NCBI GenBank assembly: GCA_000504425.1
Contig: KI632513.1
Location: 985,491 to 1,049,490 of the forward strand
Length of the DNA: 64,000 nucleotides
Origin: Rhodopseudomonas palustris JSC-3b
Lineage (GTDB): Bacteria; Pseudomonadota; Alphaproteobacteria; Rhizobiales; Xanthobacteraceae
Reading direction: 5' to 3'
Made by a program: the position numbers and the translations under genes. Under the pieces are notes generated by a model that saw only the letters and a program-made list of their open reading frames with translations, had not been told where the DNA came from and ran no database searches. Within the stretch, counting starts at the first letter, position 1; each line of letters begins with the position of its first letter. Positions 63,439 through 64,000 of this stretch are shown one piece after another.

Positions 63439-63727
63439 TTAACAGCAGCTGCTTCTAGCGGAACCAACTGCGGCAGATCAAGCCGTTTCTTTCATGAGAT
63501 CAATGCTTTTTGAGCAATGTCTCACCCGCGGTCATCGCTGCGACGAGTCGCTGCGTTGTCGTGAGCGGGCGAACGTATAGTGGCGTTTTTGGCGGGGAGC
63601 AAGCGTTCTCTGCCGGGTTGTTGTTCACTACTGAAACGTTAATCGCGGGCCGCAAATTTTCGACAGCAATGCAAGCGATCTGCAACGGCTTTCCCGTAAA
63701 CCGCGGTTTCGAGTGGGAGAATTGGAA

Positions 63728-63985
63728 ATGACACCAGTCCGCAGAAAGCGCGAGCCGCGCAAATCCGTGAGGCAGGAAGGTTGGATCACGCTGGAAGGCG
63801 GATTCGCCGCCCGTCCGTGCACCGTGCTGGATCTCTCGCCGTCGGGCGCCAAGATTGTGGTCGATGCGCCGCAGGCGCTCAATTCCAAGCTGAAGCTGGC
63901 GTTTTCGCGCGATGCCCGCAGTGGTCGCGACTGCGAAGTGGTGTGGCGCGATGGCAAGATGGCGGGATTGAAATTCACCCGCTGA
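63728..63985 (+). CDS. PilZ-domain protein
   Basis: An 85-residue single-domain protein of the PilZ family. The c-di-GMP-binding pattern is recognisable: an Arg-rich N-terminus (RRKREPRKSVR) and DLSPSGAKI matching the D/N-x-S-x-x-G motif. It could bind c-di-GMP produced by the cyclases in this window. The chosen ATG has GGGAG eight bases upstream. The gene ends about 15 bases before the window edge and appears complete. Confidence 0.8.
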   Translation: MTPVRRKREPRKSVRQEGWITLEGGFAARPCTVLDLSPSGAKIVVDAPQALNSKLKLAFSRDARSGRDCEVVWRDGKMAGLKFTR

Positions 63986-64000
63986 CGCGCTGTCAGCGGG

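Overview
The window is a high-GC chromosomal segment of an alphaproteobacterium, most likely from the Bradyrhizobium/Rhodopseudomonas group. The basis is high GC at third codon positions, gene content (class I PHA synthase, MCIVC-type amidohydrolase, two DUF3551-type small exported proteins, MHYT-GGDEF-EAL protein, HdeD-like protein) and a dispersed repeat with the look of the palindromic elements common in that group. No species call is possible without a search.

Bases 1-37,000 are mostly ordinary core genome: a diguanylate cyclase, a DEAD-box helicase, an exported caspase-like protein, ParE, a DedA protein, argC, an MHYT-GGDEF-EAL protein, PhaC, an aminotransferase, homoserine dehydrogenase, GlpX, a haloacid-dehalogenase-like hydrolase, RecJ, an amidohydrolase, a FUSC protein and two cell-wall enzymes (MltB-like transglycosylase, M23 peptidase). 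Elongation factor P (TTG start) is followed on the other strand by epmA and epmB, so EF-P and the two enzymes that beta-lysylate it sit together. After this, 33.4-37 kb holds small exported or membrane proteins and repeat-rich spacers.

Bases about 37.8-63.2 kb form a different block: about 20 genes on both strands for making, decorating and exporting a surface glycolipid. It contains (1) inositol-3-phosphate synthase, a CDP-alcohol phosphatidyltransferase and a PgpA-type phosphatase, a plausible complete route to phosphatidylinositol (PI); (2) a GT4 glycosyltransferase with PIG-A-like features, whose stop overlaps the start of a 1,170-residue double BadF/BcrA-ATPase protein, followed by a 532-residue 2-hydroxyacyl-CoA-dehydratase-like protein. 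This pair resembles the clostridial PlsA/PlsR plasmalogen-forming system; (3) a NodB-type deacetylase and an EptA-like phosphoethanolamine transferase; (4) several more glycosyltransferases (GT9, GT32, GT4 and two GT-A types); (5) LptB-, LptF- and LptG-like proteins separate from any lipopolysaccharide genes; and (6) an O-antigen-type ABC exporter with one Wzm and two Wzt subunits.

Taken together, these genes suggest a bacterial glycosyl-phosphatidylinositol, possibly with an ether or vinyl-ether lipid tail, that logically resembles eukaryotic GPI assembly and is moved to the outer membrane by a dedicated Lpt-like machine. This is inference from gene families and operon structure; no single gene proves it. 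A tRNA-Glu gene lies just beyond the right edge, but no integrase or direct repeat was seen.
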